Shown piece by piece: positions 42,992-55,749 of a stretch of DNA of 64,000 nucleotides (position 1 is the first letter of the stretch; each line of letters begins with the position of its first letter). The notes beneath the pieces were generated by a model. The model saw only the letters and a program-made list of their open reading frames with translations. It was not told the DNA's origin and did not search any database. Location of the stretch: assembly GCA_034769895.1 (NCBI GenBank), contig JAWRYS010000734.1, forward strand, positions 1 through 64,000, read 5' to 3'. Source of the DNA: Magicicada septendecula. Taxonomy: Eukaryota > Arthropoda > Insecta > Hemiptera > Cicadidae. Position numbers and translations under genes: made by a program.

Positions 42992-44543
42992 AAATATCAC
43001 TATAGTATTGACGACTCTGAACACTAAGTTTTTTATAAGTAAAAATGTAAAGTTTTACCTTACAGCCTAAACCGGCTTTCACCTTTAGAAGGCTTCATCA
43101 GAGGCTGCCATAGGTAGCGTTGTCCGTCTTGTTGTTGGCGACGGGATAGTTTTTTGAAAGATCGAAGCTGTGTGTGTGTGGTGAGATGTGTTCGAATATG
43201 CGTGCGATTTGAATTGTGTCTGTTTGTTTAGGATGTCGTTTTTATTTGTTTTTGTGTGTTTGTATATTTCTAATTGTTCTAGAGTGTCTAGTTTTCGGCC
43301 TTTTGTGTGTACGTGTAGAATGTTCATGTTATTGTCGATGTTTTTATATGTGTGGTTTGCTTCAATGAGGTGGTTTGCAAAGGTAGATTCTGTAGTGGTG
43401 TGGAGTGCTTTTGTGTGTTCAATGTATCTCTGTTTGAAGCTACGTCCTGTCTGGCCTATGTAGAATTTATTGCAATTTGAGCAATTTAGCTTGTATACAC
43501 CAGGTAGATCGAATTTGTTTTGTGCTTTGGGCATGCGTTTTGATAGTGTGTGTTCTGTTTTGTTAGTAGTTTTGTAATCGATTCTGTATCCTGCTTTTTT
43601 GAATTTGTGGGCAATTTTTTCAGTTTGTTTGTTGATGTATGTTAGTGTTATGAATTTGTTGTTTTCTGTCTTTGTCTGTTGTTTGTTTTGTGTTTTGTGT
43701 AGGAGTTTACTGACTATTGTTCTGTCATAACCGTTAGATTCTGCTAGATATTTTATCGTGTTTAGTTCGTCTTTGTAGTCTATTTCATCTAAGGGGATGT
43801 TGTTAAGTCTATGTATCATGGTTCTAAAAGCAGCTAGTTTGTGTTGTATTGGGTGATTGGAGGTGTTGTGTATTAGTGTGTCAGTTGTAGTTGGTTTTCT
43901 GTATATACTGAATTTGTGCCTGTGTTCTAGTTTTGTGATGGAGAGGTCTAAGAAGTTTATGGTATTGTTGTGTTCGTATTCGGCAGTGTAGGTTATGTTT
44001 TTATGTATTTTGTTTATGTTCGTTAGTAACTGTTCACATTGTCTTTTGTTTCCCCTGTATAGTATTAGAATGTCATCAACGTATCTGTGCCAATATAGTA
44101 TTTTATGTGAGTGTCTGTCATTGTTTGTGAGTATTTTTGTTTTTTCTAAGTGTTGGAGGAAGACTTCTGCTAGAATGCTGGATATGGGGGAGCCCATGGG
44201 TAGGCCATCGTTCTGTGTGTAGTATTTATTGTTATAAGTAAAGTAGTAGTAAAAACGACATCCTAAACGAACAGACACAATTCAAATCGCACGCATTATT
44301 CGAACACATCTCACCACACACACGCAGCTTCAATCTTTCAAAAAACTATCCCGTCGCCAACAACAAGACGGACAACGCTACCTATGGCAGCCTCTGATGA
44401 AGCCTTCTAAAGGTGAAAGCCGGTTTAGGCTGTAAGGTAAAACTTTACGTTTTTACTTATAAAAAACTTAGTGTTCCGAGTCGTCAATACTATAGTGATA
44501 TTTAGTTAAGTAACGGACACGTCATGGACAACGAAATCCAAGA
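42992..44543 (-). mobile_element. Penelope-like element, second copy at the same site
   Basis: Same flanks, same truncation point and same inverted ends as the 38.0 kb copy, with scattered single-base differences. The shared insertion site shows both are duplicates of one insertion event. Confidence 0.85.
43085..44278 (-). CDS. Penelope reverse transcriptase (C-terminal) with GIY-YIG endonuclease, second copy
   Basis: 397 residues, nearly identical to the first copy: GLPMGSP, YVDDILILY, then GVYKLNCSNCNKFYIGQTGR. It differs at the extreme C-terminus, where the reading frame ends in a different sequence (TLPMAASDEAF). It is 5'-truncated in the same way. Confidence 0.85.
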   Translation of the reverse strand: MSVRLGCRFYYYFTYNNKYYTQNDGLPMGSPISSILAEVFLQHLEKTKILTNNDRHSHKILYWHRYVDDILILYRGNKRQCEQLLTNINKIHKNITYTAEYEHNNTINFLDLSITKLEHRHKFSIYRKPTTTDTLIHNTSNHPIQHKLAAFRTMIHRLNNIPLDEIDYKDELNTIKYLAESNGYDRTIVSKLLHKTQNKQQTKTENNKFITLTYINKQTEKIAHKFKKAGYRIDYKTTNKTEHTLSKRMPKAQNKFDLPGVYKLNCSNCNKFYIGQTGRSFKQRYIEHTKALHTTTESTFANHLIEANHTYKNIDNNMNILHVHTKGRKLDTLEQLEIYKHTKTNKNDILNKQTQFKSHAYSNTSHHTHTASIFQKTIPSPTTRRTTLPMAASDEAF

Positions 44544-46412
44544 ATATTATTATTATTAATTTAGGTCACAAATTGACAAAAAAGGTATTTAAAATTGTAA
44601 AGTCCAGCAATCAAAATAAACTGAGCAGAGATGACGTTCCTCTGGTCTCAGAAAAAATTAGTAGTAATGGAAGAAACCAGCTACTAAAAAGTTAGGGGAA
44701 AAATTGTATATAAGGGAGAACACACTAATGGAAATAAATAAAAACAGATCCAAATAAAATGGAATGAATCGAGTAAGAGAAATAAAGAATGGAGAAACAA
44801 ACAAGAGAGAAAATGAAAAAATAATATATAACTGATAATTTCATAAAAAACTATGTTAGTGTTTTATTAAAATGATCAATTTTGAAGGAGAGGCATTATG
44901 TTACAACACAAATAAGCCACCCCAGTACCAGGGATGAAAAAGATAATATTAAATATAAATATACTTCATATAAAATAAAATATTAAATATAAATAAAATA
45001 TAAAGACGGTGACACGACAAACGACGACATGACCTAACCCAAGTGATTGACCAAACAAACAGGAAAACAACAAAGAAGGGAAAAAACCGAAACCAAATAA
45101 GAAAAAAGACAATTGCAGGAAGTGAACGAATTCATACAAACAAATAAAATAAAACCAAACGAGAAGGGGAGAACCGAATTAAAATGAAGCCAATTGAAAA
45201 TGAAGGAGAAGAAGAAGAAAAATGAAGAGGAAACGAAGTGAAACCAAGGGATAAGAAACACCACAAGTATAAAAGGGAGAAATGGTACACTCAAGTATAA
45301 TATTGGGAATAAAACCAATAATTATCCAATACCAAAGATAAATATTATTCTCAATTAAATAATTAATGTAACTGTTTTAACCAAAACCCAGCAAAGTAAT
45401 ATTATAAAAAGAAAAAGTACACTAACCCAAAAATTAGAGTTAGATATAGTAATAATCTATAGAAAAATAACATTAATAATACTGTGTATAATTAGTAATG
45501 AAAGAAATAGTGAAAAAGTGAGAAAGTGACAAAGAGAAATAATTATAGGGATTACCCACTAAGAAACACTTAATGTAAACAGTTAAAAAGTGCAATAGTG
45601 AAGGTGTGAAACCCCAAAATGGTTAGAAACCATATCAATGATAATAAAACGCTCAATAATCAATAAGAAACAATAATTAATTAATAGTGAATCCAATAAT
45701 AATTAAGAGTAAGGTTTTAATGATAGCATTAGATGTAAGCACTTCATAATGTGGAATAAACACTGAAGAGTGATGAGAAAACACTATGTGAGTAAAAGTG
45801 ATACAGATTAGTAATTAGAATGATAAAGATTAATAATAATAGTAAATGGAAACAATTAGTGATATGAAACAAACACTGGAAGGTGATAATAACATTGTTA
45901 ATTAAGAGATTTAAGATTAGTTGTAAACGATTGTATTTAAAAGGAGAGTATCCCATTTAAAGATAAACAGCTAGTATTAACATGGATTGAGAGTAGAGTT
46001 TAATTAGGAAATAAGCAAGTAATAATAAATAAATAAACACCCCAGATTGTAAGGGAAAACCAGTTGTTCAAAAGGTGATGTTAGTTAACACCCAAAAAAT
46101 AGTAATTAATGAATTGAGTTGTAAACAAACTTTACTTAATAATGGTAAAATAATTGTATAATTATATTTATGAATAGGGTATGACTGAAGAATTTGTACA
46201 GAGCATACGCCTAGATGTTATATTTTAATTGAGGAAGAATAGGGAGTTGTAGCCATATTATTAACAAAGGCAAAATAGATGATTAAGAAGTTAAGACAAT
46301 ACAAATCTAATTACAATAGAAAATCAATTAAGGTAGAAAATAACAGAAACATTAATAAAACAAAATACATTAGAATAAAATGAGACATCATTTGTATAAA
46401 TTCAGTAAATAT
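44544..46412 (+). repeat. Non-coding module before copy C4, left part
   Basis: Matches 31.76-33.63 kb closely. Interrupted at CAGTAAATAT (46403-46412) by a short inverted-repeat element. No gene. Confidence 0.7.
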
Positions 46413-47030
46413 ATTTGTCTTGATTATTCATCTCTTTTTTCACAGCACTAACACTTAACTAAAAATGAACTTTTTTCATGTGAAAAACTTACTAATTTTA
46501 TTGGACGCGTTTTGGCTTAGTATCCGCCTTCTTCAGCTTTGGTAACAGACTACCAGCATTTTGTAACGGTTGTGTGGAAGGTGAAGTGGTGGTGGTGTGT
46601 GGAGGAAGGGGATTGGCGCGGGGATTCATCCCGTTATTCTGAACACTTAAAAGCTTTAACCAACAACAATATACACTCTGAATTTGCCACACACATACAC
46701 ACAGAAAACCACAGTTACACCAACATAGACACTAATCTTGAAATTTTACATTATATATAAACACCACGCAACACAACCAAACAACATACTCAACGATCAA
46801 TTACAATATAAATCACATACACTTTTTGACACAATTATACAGAAAACAAAGTTGAATCCCCGCGCCAATCCCCTTCCTCCACACATCACCACCACTTCAC
46901 CTTCCACACAACCGTTACAAAATGCTGGTAGTCTGTTACCAAAGCTGAAGAAGGCGGATACTAAGCCGAAACGCGTCCAATAAAATTAGTAAGTTTGTCA
47001 CATGAAAAAAGTTCATTTTTAGTTAAGTGT
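46413..47030 (+). mobile_element. Short Penelope-like remnant of a second family
   Basis: A 618-bp insertion flanked by a 10-bp target duplication (CAGTAAATAT at 46403 and 47031). Its arms, about 46451-46627 and 46854-47030, are inverted copies of roughly 177 bp. Between them, the plus strand encodes pieces similar to the C-terminus of the larger Penelope protein: HSEFATHIHTENHSYTNID compares with TFANHLIEANHTYKNID, and DQLQYKSHTLFD with EQTQFKSHALFE. It is therefore a strongly truncated Penelope element from a different family. Confidence 0.75.
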
Positions 47031-48705
47031 CAGTAAATATTGTCAATGGCTACGTGCATCTGAAATGCCTAACTGTCAAAACCAGTAATTACAAATTGTG
47101 TAAAATCCACAAAGAAATTAACAAATCTAAGGCAAGTGACTAGCCAAAAATAATGTATAATTCCTTTTAAAAGAAAAATGTTACAATAAGAGCTTAAATT
47201 AAAAGAAATATGTAATTATCAAATGTTAACATAATTAGACAAAAGTTAATATCTAATAGAACATGACCTTATGAGGTATTATTTTAATCTTTGAAAGGAA
47301 ATAAATACAATAGTGATAATATTTAATACTCAGGAATGAAGACAGATGAATAAAATCAATCAGAAAATATATGGTAATTTGAATAAAAATTCAAATATGA
47401 TAACAATGCTTATAAACTATGCCTTAGCCAATCAAAGGGTTTTGGTTTCCATAGAAACCAAAATTCCATAGTTGGTTACTAATTTTCCGTTAATTTTGAT
47501 TACTCGTATAATGACGCTTGGGTAGTAGGGACGCAAGATTTTGTATGACAGAAATTTTACTTTAAAAAGTTTAAAAAATATTCAAAAGTCAAAAACATGT
47601 ACCAGTGAGAAGGAGATGAAGAGGATTAACATTTAACTGATGTCCAGGAACAATATAAATGAAAATTAAAAGCAGAAATTCCCAAGACTAATTAGAAAAG
47701 GACGCCAGCAGCCTAAGTCACTCAAAATTGATGAATTTTCCATTACCAAAGAACAACGATCTATCACAAACCTTCTGAACTGATAAGTATCATTTAAATA
47801 CCCTAATCCCAGGAATAAAAGCACTTTATATATTTCTCATATCAATACAAACTCTCACTATGAATTAAAAATAATTTTCTTTCAAGGATTAAATAAAACA
47901 AACTTACGTAGAAAAACTTGTTAACTAAAAAATAACCTCGCACAAGGTAGCGAACTTTTGTTAACACCTGTTACTACACTGCAGAACAATTGTAGACACA
48001 CTGTATATTATATAAGTACGGAGAATGTACGGTAGTGTATTTTTTTATTGTAACCATATTTAATGTTTTCTTTATAATCTAAAGAACTCCAGATTTTGGA
48101 AGAATTGACAAATAATGTACAAACAGTAGCCATGATGGCGTCAGAATAGCTCGTTCAAAACACCAATGTCGTCAGCTCGAGATAATGCGTTTCATGTTTT
48201 ACGCCGGAGCAAATTTATTGAATACTAAATTATAATATTATTGTCACATTGATTAATTACCAAACTATCATTAAAGAAACGGTACAGAGTGTAACCATTG
48301 TTTTATTTCATAGGAAATTGTATTATATATGTGTGTGTTAGCGAATTTACAGAACAGACAACTAGCGCTTTTGATATCTGTGCAATACAGTAAGCTGTAC
48401 AAAGGCGGGAACCGATTCGAACGCACCAGCCGTCACCGCTGAAAACACCATACTAACATATTAATTCATAAATTTAATTGTTTTCAACAAACAATTTGGC
48501 GCCACCCGGGATTAAAAAACCCCTATGAAATTACAGGTAAGGTTTCCACTAGGTTGTACTGATAATTGTGACAACGCTGCGGACTTCGTTAGCAACAACC
48601 ATTAATGTAACGACAGGTGTGAGACGAACACACCGCACTACACTTTATACACATACCATACCGTATAAACGTCTTTTACAGAGACGACATAAGCTATTCG
48701 TTACA
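47031..48705 (+). repeat. Non-coding module before copy C4, right part
   Basis: Continues the module (matches 33.6-35.3 kb) to the 100-base terminal block TGTAACGACAGG...TTCGTTACA at 48606-48705. Contains the GGCGCCACCCGGGATT motif near 48.5 kb and ACAGGTAAGG near 48.53 kb. Confidence 0.7.
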
Positions 48706-48708
48706 GAT

Positions 48709-48726
48709 TGGCGCCCAACGTGGGGC
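48709..48726 (+). other. Primer-binding site, copy C4 (perfect tRNA-Lys(CUU) match)
   Basis: TGGCGCCCAACGTGGGGC is the full 18-base complement of the recalled insect tRNA-Lys(CUU) 3' end with CCA. Confidence 0.8.
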
Positions 48727-49510
48727 TAGAAAAGAACGACTAGCGGCGATTATGAAAAGACATCATATGGTTACAAGATTCGACACTAAGAGAGGAACAA
48801 ACAAAGAAGAAATGGAAGAAATTGAGGAAATGATTGGAGGATTGCTCGAAGAGGAGACCCAGGAGGACCAACCGGAAAATCCAAACCAACCAGAACCTGA
48901 AATAGAAGTAGTAGTTGACATCCAACCAGTCAAACAACCGAAGGGGCGAGGATGGAGAACATGATGAGGATGATGATGGAACAATTAAACAAAAACCAGG
49001 AGAAAACTGATGAAAATTTTAAGAAACAAAAGGAAGAAACAAGAGCACAAAGAAGGGAAGACAAGGAATTCTTCAAACAAAATAGTGAGGAGTTGAAGAA
49101 AAAAATCAAGGAGGACATAGAGCTCCTGAATAATAAATTGGAAAGCAACCATGAGGCATTGAAGAGAAGCCAAGAGACGCTAGAAAAGAAGAGTGAAGAG
49201 CTGAAGAAACATATCAAGAAAGATCTGGAGATAGTGAATAAGAAGATTGAAAATAGTAACGAAACACTCCTACGACAGTTGAAGGAAGATGGTGAGAAGA
49301 ACAGAGAAGAATTAAGATTCATACTAATAGAGTTTCGTGAAGAAGTCAAACAGACAAAAACGGGGATGAATAAGAGATGGGAAGAAACAAGTTACCCAAT
49401 AGATCAACTTAATGAAACAGTAGATAGTGATTTCAAACCATCGAATGAAACACTAGACACCACTTCTGAAGGTAGTAAGGAGATGGAAATTGTAGAAGAA
49501 ACAAGTGTAT

Positions 49511-50095
49511 TGTTACGACGGTCTACTCGATCGTCGTAGGTACAGTGGAAACAAAATAAGTACAAGACACCAATTAAGTCACTAATCACACCTTTAATTG
49601 TTATAGTAAAACAGTTCGTAATTAACAACACAGTGTCTACAACAAATCAAATGAAATTGTTCGTACGCAATAAAATGTCCACTAATATTAAAACTCAACT
49701 GTATTACAATTATACCGTCCGAATATAAAACGCAACACTTCACTAATAACTACTTGAACGTACACCGTAATAACCCGAAGCGCTCTGTAAATATATCGCA
49801 CTAATACTCTCGAACCGCACAGTCAAAAATCTTGCATTGAACTGAAAAACTAAGGCCGCGACGCGATGTATTTATAGTTACGCTACACACACCAGAAGCT
49901 TCCAAACTGCGTCTTATCTCTCGCGAACTACGTAATTGCTGCGGCCTTGACACAGTCCGAGCGCCCGAGCGAAGGCTGGCAAAGTGCGAGAAAATTCTCG
50001 CAACATGCGTTTAGTAGCACGTACACCACACGCTTACGTCGAGATCTTTCTGGGACATTCGATAAACGCCTAGATTGTTCTACGCTGTCGTAGCA
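49511..50095 (-). repeat. 3' LTR of the Ty3/gypsy element
   Basis: 585 bp, TG...CA ends, matching 55165-55749 with about four substitutions (over 99% identical). Confidence 0.92.
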
Positions 50096-53000
50096 CTGCC
50101 CCCTCCTGAAGCCTGTTCGTCCCGAACTGGCAAAGCGTCTCTAAATTTGTATTTAGCCAGGCGATCTAGGTGGACGACCTTGAACTTTCGCTGTCCTTCC
50201 TGTTGAATCCGATAAACAACATCGTTAATCCTTTTTTTTACAGTGTAGGGTCCTTCCCAGTTAGACTGAAGCTTAGGTGAGCGACGACGACGGCGCTTTG
50301 GATTGAACAACCAGACCTGATCTCCTTCTTGGAAACCCACACTATTGCTGCGAATGTCATACCGAGTTTTCATTTTATCACTGGCAATCTTGAGCCGTCC
50401 TCTTACCAAGCGATTCATTTCTCGCAGTTGGTTTTCTAATTGCGAGGAATAGTTCTTTGGCTCTTGGGACTGAGTCTCAGGTGATCCAAACATCAAGTCC
50501 CCAGGAAGACGAATCTCCCGCCCAAACACCAATTTTGCTGGAATCATGCCGGTTGTGTCATGTACTGATGATCTATACGCCATAAGGAATAGTGGTATAC
50601 GTTGGTCCCAGTCTGTTTGGTTCTCGTCAACAACTTTCGAAAGATGCTGCTCAAGTGTCCTGTTGAATCTCTCAACCATCCCGTCCGACTGAGGATGCAG
50701 AGGCGTTGTCCTGGTCTTTCGAATTCCAAGTAGACGGCATAATTCTTTAAACACTCCTGATTCGAAATTTCTCCCTTGATCCGTATGGATTTCCATAGGG
50801 GCTCCATAACGGCAACAGAAGTTGTGAACTAACTGCTTTGCCACAGTGGTAACCTCCTGATTTGGAATTGCGTAGGCTTCCACCCACTTAGTAAAGTAGT
50901 CACCTACAACCATGATGTACCGGTTTCCATCGTCAGTAACTGGGAATGGTCCAGCAATGTCTATGGCAATTCTCTCGAAAGGTTGTCCAACGTTATACTG
51001 TCTCATTTTTCCCCTGCTTCTGGTTTGTGGGCCCTTGCTTGCAGCACATATTTCACACGTCCGAACCCATTCCTCTACGTCGTGGCGAAGATGAAGCCAA
51101 TAGAATCGCTTCCGTATTTTGTCAAGGGTTTTGTTAACGCCAAGATGGCCTCCAGATGTTCCATCATGCATCTCCTTCAAAACAGACTGCACTTTACTTC
51201 GGGGAACTATCAACTGCATGACCACGTCCCGTCCATCTGCACTTTCCCAAGCCCTTTTCAGCAATCCGTTTTCTAAGGTGAGAGATTCCCATTGTGCCCA
51301 GTAGCCCTTCAGCACTTCGGAACCATGGCAGATATCTTGCCAATCCGGGCGGCGACCTTCCTCTTTTGCTGTCAAGATCGGTCCAATGTCTTCATCAGTC
51401 ATCTGTTCTTGTCGACAGTCTTGTGTTGTCCAGCCATCAGCCAGGAAATCTACAGTGATGGCTTGAACATGTTCACTTGAGTTTTGTTCTTCCTTTCTGT
51501 GGCAATGTCGGCAGTCTTCCGGGCATGGTCTTCGTGATAAGCCATCTGCATTACCGTGCAGGCGCCCCCGCCGATGTTGTACCTTGAAGTTGTACTCTTG
51601 CAAACGTTCGAGCCACCTTGCCAACTGTCCTTCCGGATTTTTAAATCTCAAGAGCCATGCAAGTGCAGCATGGTCGGTACGTAGTCAAAACTCTCTCCCA
51701 TAGAGGTATTTATGGAAGTGCTCCAAAGCTCTGACAATTGCCAACAACTCTCTTCTTGTAACACAATAATTTCTCTCTGGTTTAGAAAGCGTCTTGCTGT
51801 AATACGCTATTACTCGTTCTTCACCGTTCTGCACTTGAGACAAAACTGCTCCTAGACCAGTATTGCTTGCGTCTGTGTCTACGATGTACTTCCCTTCGGA
51901 AGCTGGAAAAGCGAGAATTGGCTGCGAACATAATGCAATCTTCAACGTTCTAAATGCTTGTTCACACTCTCTCGACCATTGGAAGTTTCGTTTATTTTCC
52001 GTTAGCTCATGTAGTGGTTTAGCAATAGTAGCGAAGCCTTTCACAAAACGTCGGTAATATGAGCATAACCCCAGGAAACTCCGAACTTCGTGTTTATTCT
52101 TCGGAACTGGCCAGTCTCTTACGGTGTCTACTTTATTAGGATCCATGCTAACGCCCGCTGCCGAAACCAGATGGCCCAAATACTGTACTTCCTTCTGGAA
52201 TAGAGAACACTTCTTCGGGCTCAGCTTCAGTTGTGCACCGTGAATTCTAGTTAGAACTTCCTTAAGGTTTTCCAAATGATCTTCGAAAGTCTTCCCGATC
52301 ACTATGACATCGTCTAAGTAAACAAGGCAAGTTTTCCACGTCAGGCCTCGGAGTATCAGGTCCATCAATCTCTCAAATGTTGCCGGTGCATTACAGAGTC
52401 CAAATGGCATGACGTTAAATTGGAATAAGCCACTTGGGGTCGAGAAAGCGGTCTTTTCCTTGTCTTCTTGATGAAGACCCACTTGCCAATATCCACTCTT
52501 CAGGTCCAATGTGGAAAACCACTGTGCTCCGGACAACGTGTCGAGTGTATCGTCAACGCGAGGTAATGGGTAGCAGTCTTTCTTTGTAACATCATTTAAC
52601 CTCAAGGTAGTCTACGCAGAAACGCAATCCACCATCCTTCTTCGCTACCAGCACTACAGGGGAAGACCAAGCACTTGACGAAGGTTCAATTACTCCCTCT
52701 GTCAACATGTCCTGTACTAACCGAAACATCTCCTCTTGTTTAGATAATGGAGGCCTTCGAGGAGGTTGGCGTATCGGTGTTGTGTCCCCAGTATTGATGC
52801 GATGTTGCACAAGAGAGGTTCTTCCCAGTGACTGTCCCCGAACTGCAAAACAATCTTTGAATTCATGTAAAAACTGTCCGAGTTCTTTTACCTCACCACT
52901 TGAGAGGTCGTTAGAAGATCTGTTCAATAATTCTTGCAGTTCCTCTGGTAATTTAGAAGTATCCGAAGAACTGGGTCTTCGTTGCGTTATTCCGGCTACC

Positions 53001-53695
53001 CAGGCCACAGGAGTCAATTTGCCTAGGAGCGTATTGCTTTGTAAAGTGATAGCTTGATCCAAAATATTCGCCACTCTAATAGGTACATTTCCGGTTTCGT
53101 CAGGTTTTACTAAACTTCTGGCAATTAGTATGCCCGGTGTGCTGACTACCTGGGGTTCGAATATAGAGCACTGATTGCCCCTAGTATCTACCGCAGTTCT
53201 AACCATGATGATCTTTTCGGAGTTTGGCGGAACAGTTACGGCCACTTGGTTTATGACGTCCATCGATTTTTCTGCTGTCGTCATTGTTGATAGCATTACC
53301 TCTTCGCCTCCGATTCTCAAGACATTGTTTTTGAAGTCGACTATAAATCCGTATGCGTTCATAACGTCCACACCAAGAATTGCTTCATCCACAATGTCTG
53401 CAACAAGTACTTGATGATTAAACTCAAGTCTACCGAGGCGTAGGTGTATCTCCACTTTTCCATACACTTTTACAGGCCGTCCAGTAGCTGTTCGCAAGCT
53501 GCAAGAGCACCAGATTGGCTTGAGATCTTTCACCACGTCGGGGCGCACAATAGAAACTGTTGCGCCTGTGTCAACTGTAATCGAGGTTGGCCTTTCTTGA
53601 ACAAATCCGGTAACTACCAAGCTCCCGGTGTTTTTCTGAAGCGTAGAAATTGCGTATTCTCTAGGGGCTTCGTTCTTCCTCCAGTTAGTCAGCAC
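50096..53695 (-). pseudogene. Ty3/gypsy pol region (protease, RT, RNase H, integrase)
   Basis: Domains in order on the minus strand: aspartic protease (DTGATVSIV, near 53.57 kb), reverse transcriptase (FCVDYLEVK, then FNVMPFGLCNAPATFERLM and YLDDVIVIG near 52.3 kb), RNase H (DTDASNTGLGAVLSQ near 51.88 kb) and integrase. The integrase has the zinc-finger end (CEICAASKGPQ), core motifs IDIAGPFPVTDDG, HTDQGRNFES and MVERFNRTLE, and a C-terminal WEGPYTVKKRI of GPY/F type. The order RT-RNase H-integrase is that of Ty3/gypsy. The region is nearly continuous and carries about two breaks; it lies directly downstream of gag, as in elements that make Gag-Pol by frameshift or read-through. Confidence 0.9.
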
Positions 53696-53712
53696 ACGCC
53701 CCGTTGCACCGA

Positions 53713-55074
53713 CTATTGCTCGTTTCCCTGCTGCTGAATTCTAACCCGACAATCTCGTTGTAGATGTCCAGGTTTCCCACATCGATAACACTTCGGTCTT
53801 CCATCCTTTCTTATTTTATTCTGTGGCGCCGACCGTCGAGTCTCTGTTCCTTGTTCTTCCTCCTCATCGTCTGTGCCGTCGCGATCTTTTAGCTCGCGCA
53901 CTTTATGACTTGTCCAACCAGACGCTGATTTGGCGGCCTCAAATTGCAAAGCATGTACCAGGGCGTCCGCACTGTTCTGGTGTCTTGCCATTCGTAACAC
54001 TTGCTGTAGTTCGTTATCTCGGACACCGGCAGTAAATGTCTGCATCGCAAAACGCGTTCGAAAATCTTCTGGCGCTTCAGGATAGGCCAGTCTAATTAGT
54101 CTGTCGATACTTGCTTCAAACTCTTGAAGACTTTCCCCGGAATGTTGTCGCCTTGCTCTCAACTGGGTGCAGTACACATCTCGCAAATGTTTATCACCAT
54201 ACCGTAATTCCAGAGCTTTTATCAACTCGGCATAGGTGTTCTGGCTGTCAGGTGGCACTTTCTGTAGTAGTTCTGCCGCGGGTCCTTTTAATGCAAGAAC
54301 AAGCGAAACAGCCTTGTCTTTTTCTGTCCAATTATTTGCGCATGCAGCAGCTTCAAATTGGCGGAGGTACGTTGCCCAGTGAGTGCTTCCGTCAAAGGTT
54401 GGAGCTTTGACATGAACTGTCCCTACTGCAGGCAAAGTGACTTTCTCTGTTAACTTATTTTCTGTGTATTTTTCTGTCTTGATCACTGGTACAGTCTGTT
54501 CAGAAAGTTGTTTTGGTTGTAATTTCAGACACTGCTCGACTTCATTTTTAATCTGCTCTTTTATATTTGTAATCGAGTCTTCTACTGCAGATATTTTTGT
54601 TGACATAATTTCTTCCACAGTCAAGACAGATTTTTCTACTTCAGATATTTTTGTAGACATCGATTCTTCAACACTCGAGACAGATTTTTCTACTTCCGCT
54701 ATTTTTAATGTCATTGATTCTTGTACCTCCGATATTTTAGTAACTTGTTTATTAAGCTCACCTCGTAGGAGACCCAATTCTGCGGTACTATGTTCTTGCA
54801 ACTGTTTCTGCATAGTTTCAAAGAGAGCTTCCGTTTTATCTTTTTGTCTTTCTTCTGTTTCTAGCATTAGTGCTTTCTGGCGTTCCTCAGCTTCTTCTCT
54901 TTCTTGTATTCGTTCTTCTTTTTGTCGTCTTTCTGCTTCTTCTCTTTCTTGCATTCGTTCTTCTTTTTGTCGTCTTTCTGCTTCCTCCGCCTCCTGTCTG
55001 CGTTTCTCGTCCTGTCGTTTTTCTGTCTGAAACAGCAGCGCCTGTAAATTTTCCATCATCTGACTGCCATCCAT
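53713..55074 (-). pseudogene. Ty3/gypsy gag region
   Basis: 453 residues, starting MDGSQMMENLQALLFQTEKR. Residues about 15-80 are a charged coiled coil with internal repeats (EREEAERRQKEER), and about 110-200 show three similar KISEVEKSV-type units. The retrotransposon Gag domain follows (FDGSTHWATYLRQFEAAAC, then LELRYGDKHLRDVYCTQLRA), and a CCHC zinc knuckle (CYRCGKPGHLQRDC) lies near the end. Gag packages element RNA into virus-like particles. The frame is open in this copy. Confidence 0.9.
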
Positions 55075-55164
55075 TGTTTATCGATTAATTACGAATCACA
55101 CTCGTCTTGTACAAAGCGTCCACTGTTTCCACTGTTAACCGTTCTATCCCAGTTCTGACACCAC

Positions 55165-55749
55165 TGTTACGACGGTCTACTCGATCGTCGTAGGTACAGT
55201 GGAAACAAAATAAGTACAAGACACCAATTAAGTCACTAATCACACCTTTAATTGTTATAGTAAAACAGTTCGTAATTAACAACACAGTGTCTACAACAAA
55301 TCAAATGAAATTGTTCGTACGCAATAAAATGTCCACTAATATTAAAACTCAACTGTATTACAATTATACCGTCCGAATATAAAACGCAACACTTCACTAA
55401 TAACTACTTGAACGTACACCGTAATAACCCGAACCGCTCTGTAAATATATCGCACTAATACTCTTGAACCGCACAGTCAAAAATCTCGCATTGAACTGAA
55501 AAACTAAGGCCGCGACGCGATGTATTTATAGTTACGCTACCCACACCAGAAGCTTCCAAACTGCGTCTTATCTCTCGCGAACTACGTAATTGCTGCGGCC
55601 TTGACACAGTCCGAGCGCCCGAGCGAAGGCTGGCAAAGTGCGAGAAAATTCTCGCAACATGCGTTTAGTAGCACGTACACCACACGCTTACGTCGAGATC
55701 TTTCTGGGACATTCGATAAACGCCTAGATTGTTCTACGCTGTCGTAGCA
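55165..55749 (-). repeat. 5' LTR of the Ty3/gypsy element
   Basis: 585 bp, same ends as the left LTR. The primer-binding sequence lies just inside it, at 55148-55164 on the minus strand. Confidence 0.92.

Larger units (their letters stand above)
49511..55749 (-). mobile_element. Ty3/gypsy LTR retrotransposon, nearly whole
   Basis: A 6.2-kb element on the minus strand, flanked by GTAT (49507-49510 and 55750-55753). Both LTRs are 585 bp and begin TGTTACGACGG and end GTCGTAGCA on the plus strand. Next to the 5' LTR (right side) the minus strand reads TGGTGTCAGAACTGGGA, one base from the complement of a tRNA-Leu 3' end. Next to the 3' LTR (left side) is a purine tract (GGAGGGGGCAG). Gag and Pol with protease, reverse transcriptase, RNase H and integrase are present; there is no envelope gene. 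The coding part has about two breaks. The LTRs differ at about four of 585 sites, so the insertion is recent. Confidence 0.92.

Noticed and set aside
53823-55088. Plus-strand frames opposite the gypsy gag gene
   Set aside because: Shadow frames from the repetitive coiled-coil coding sequence; no domain.
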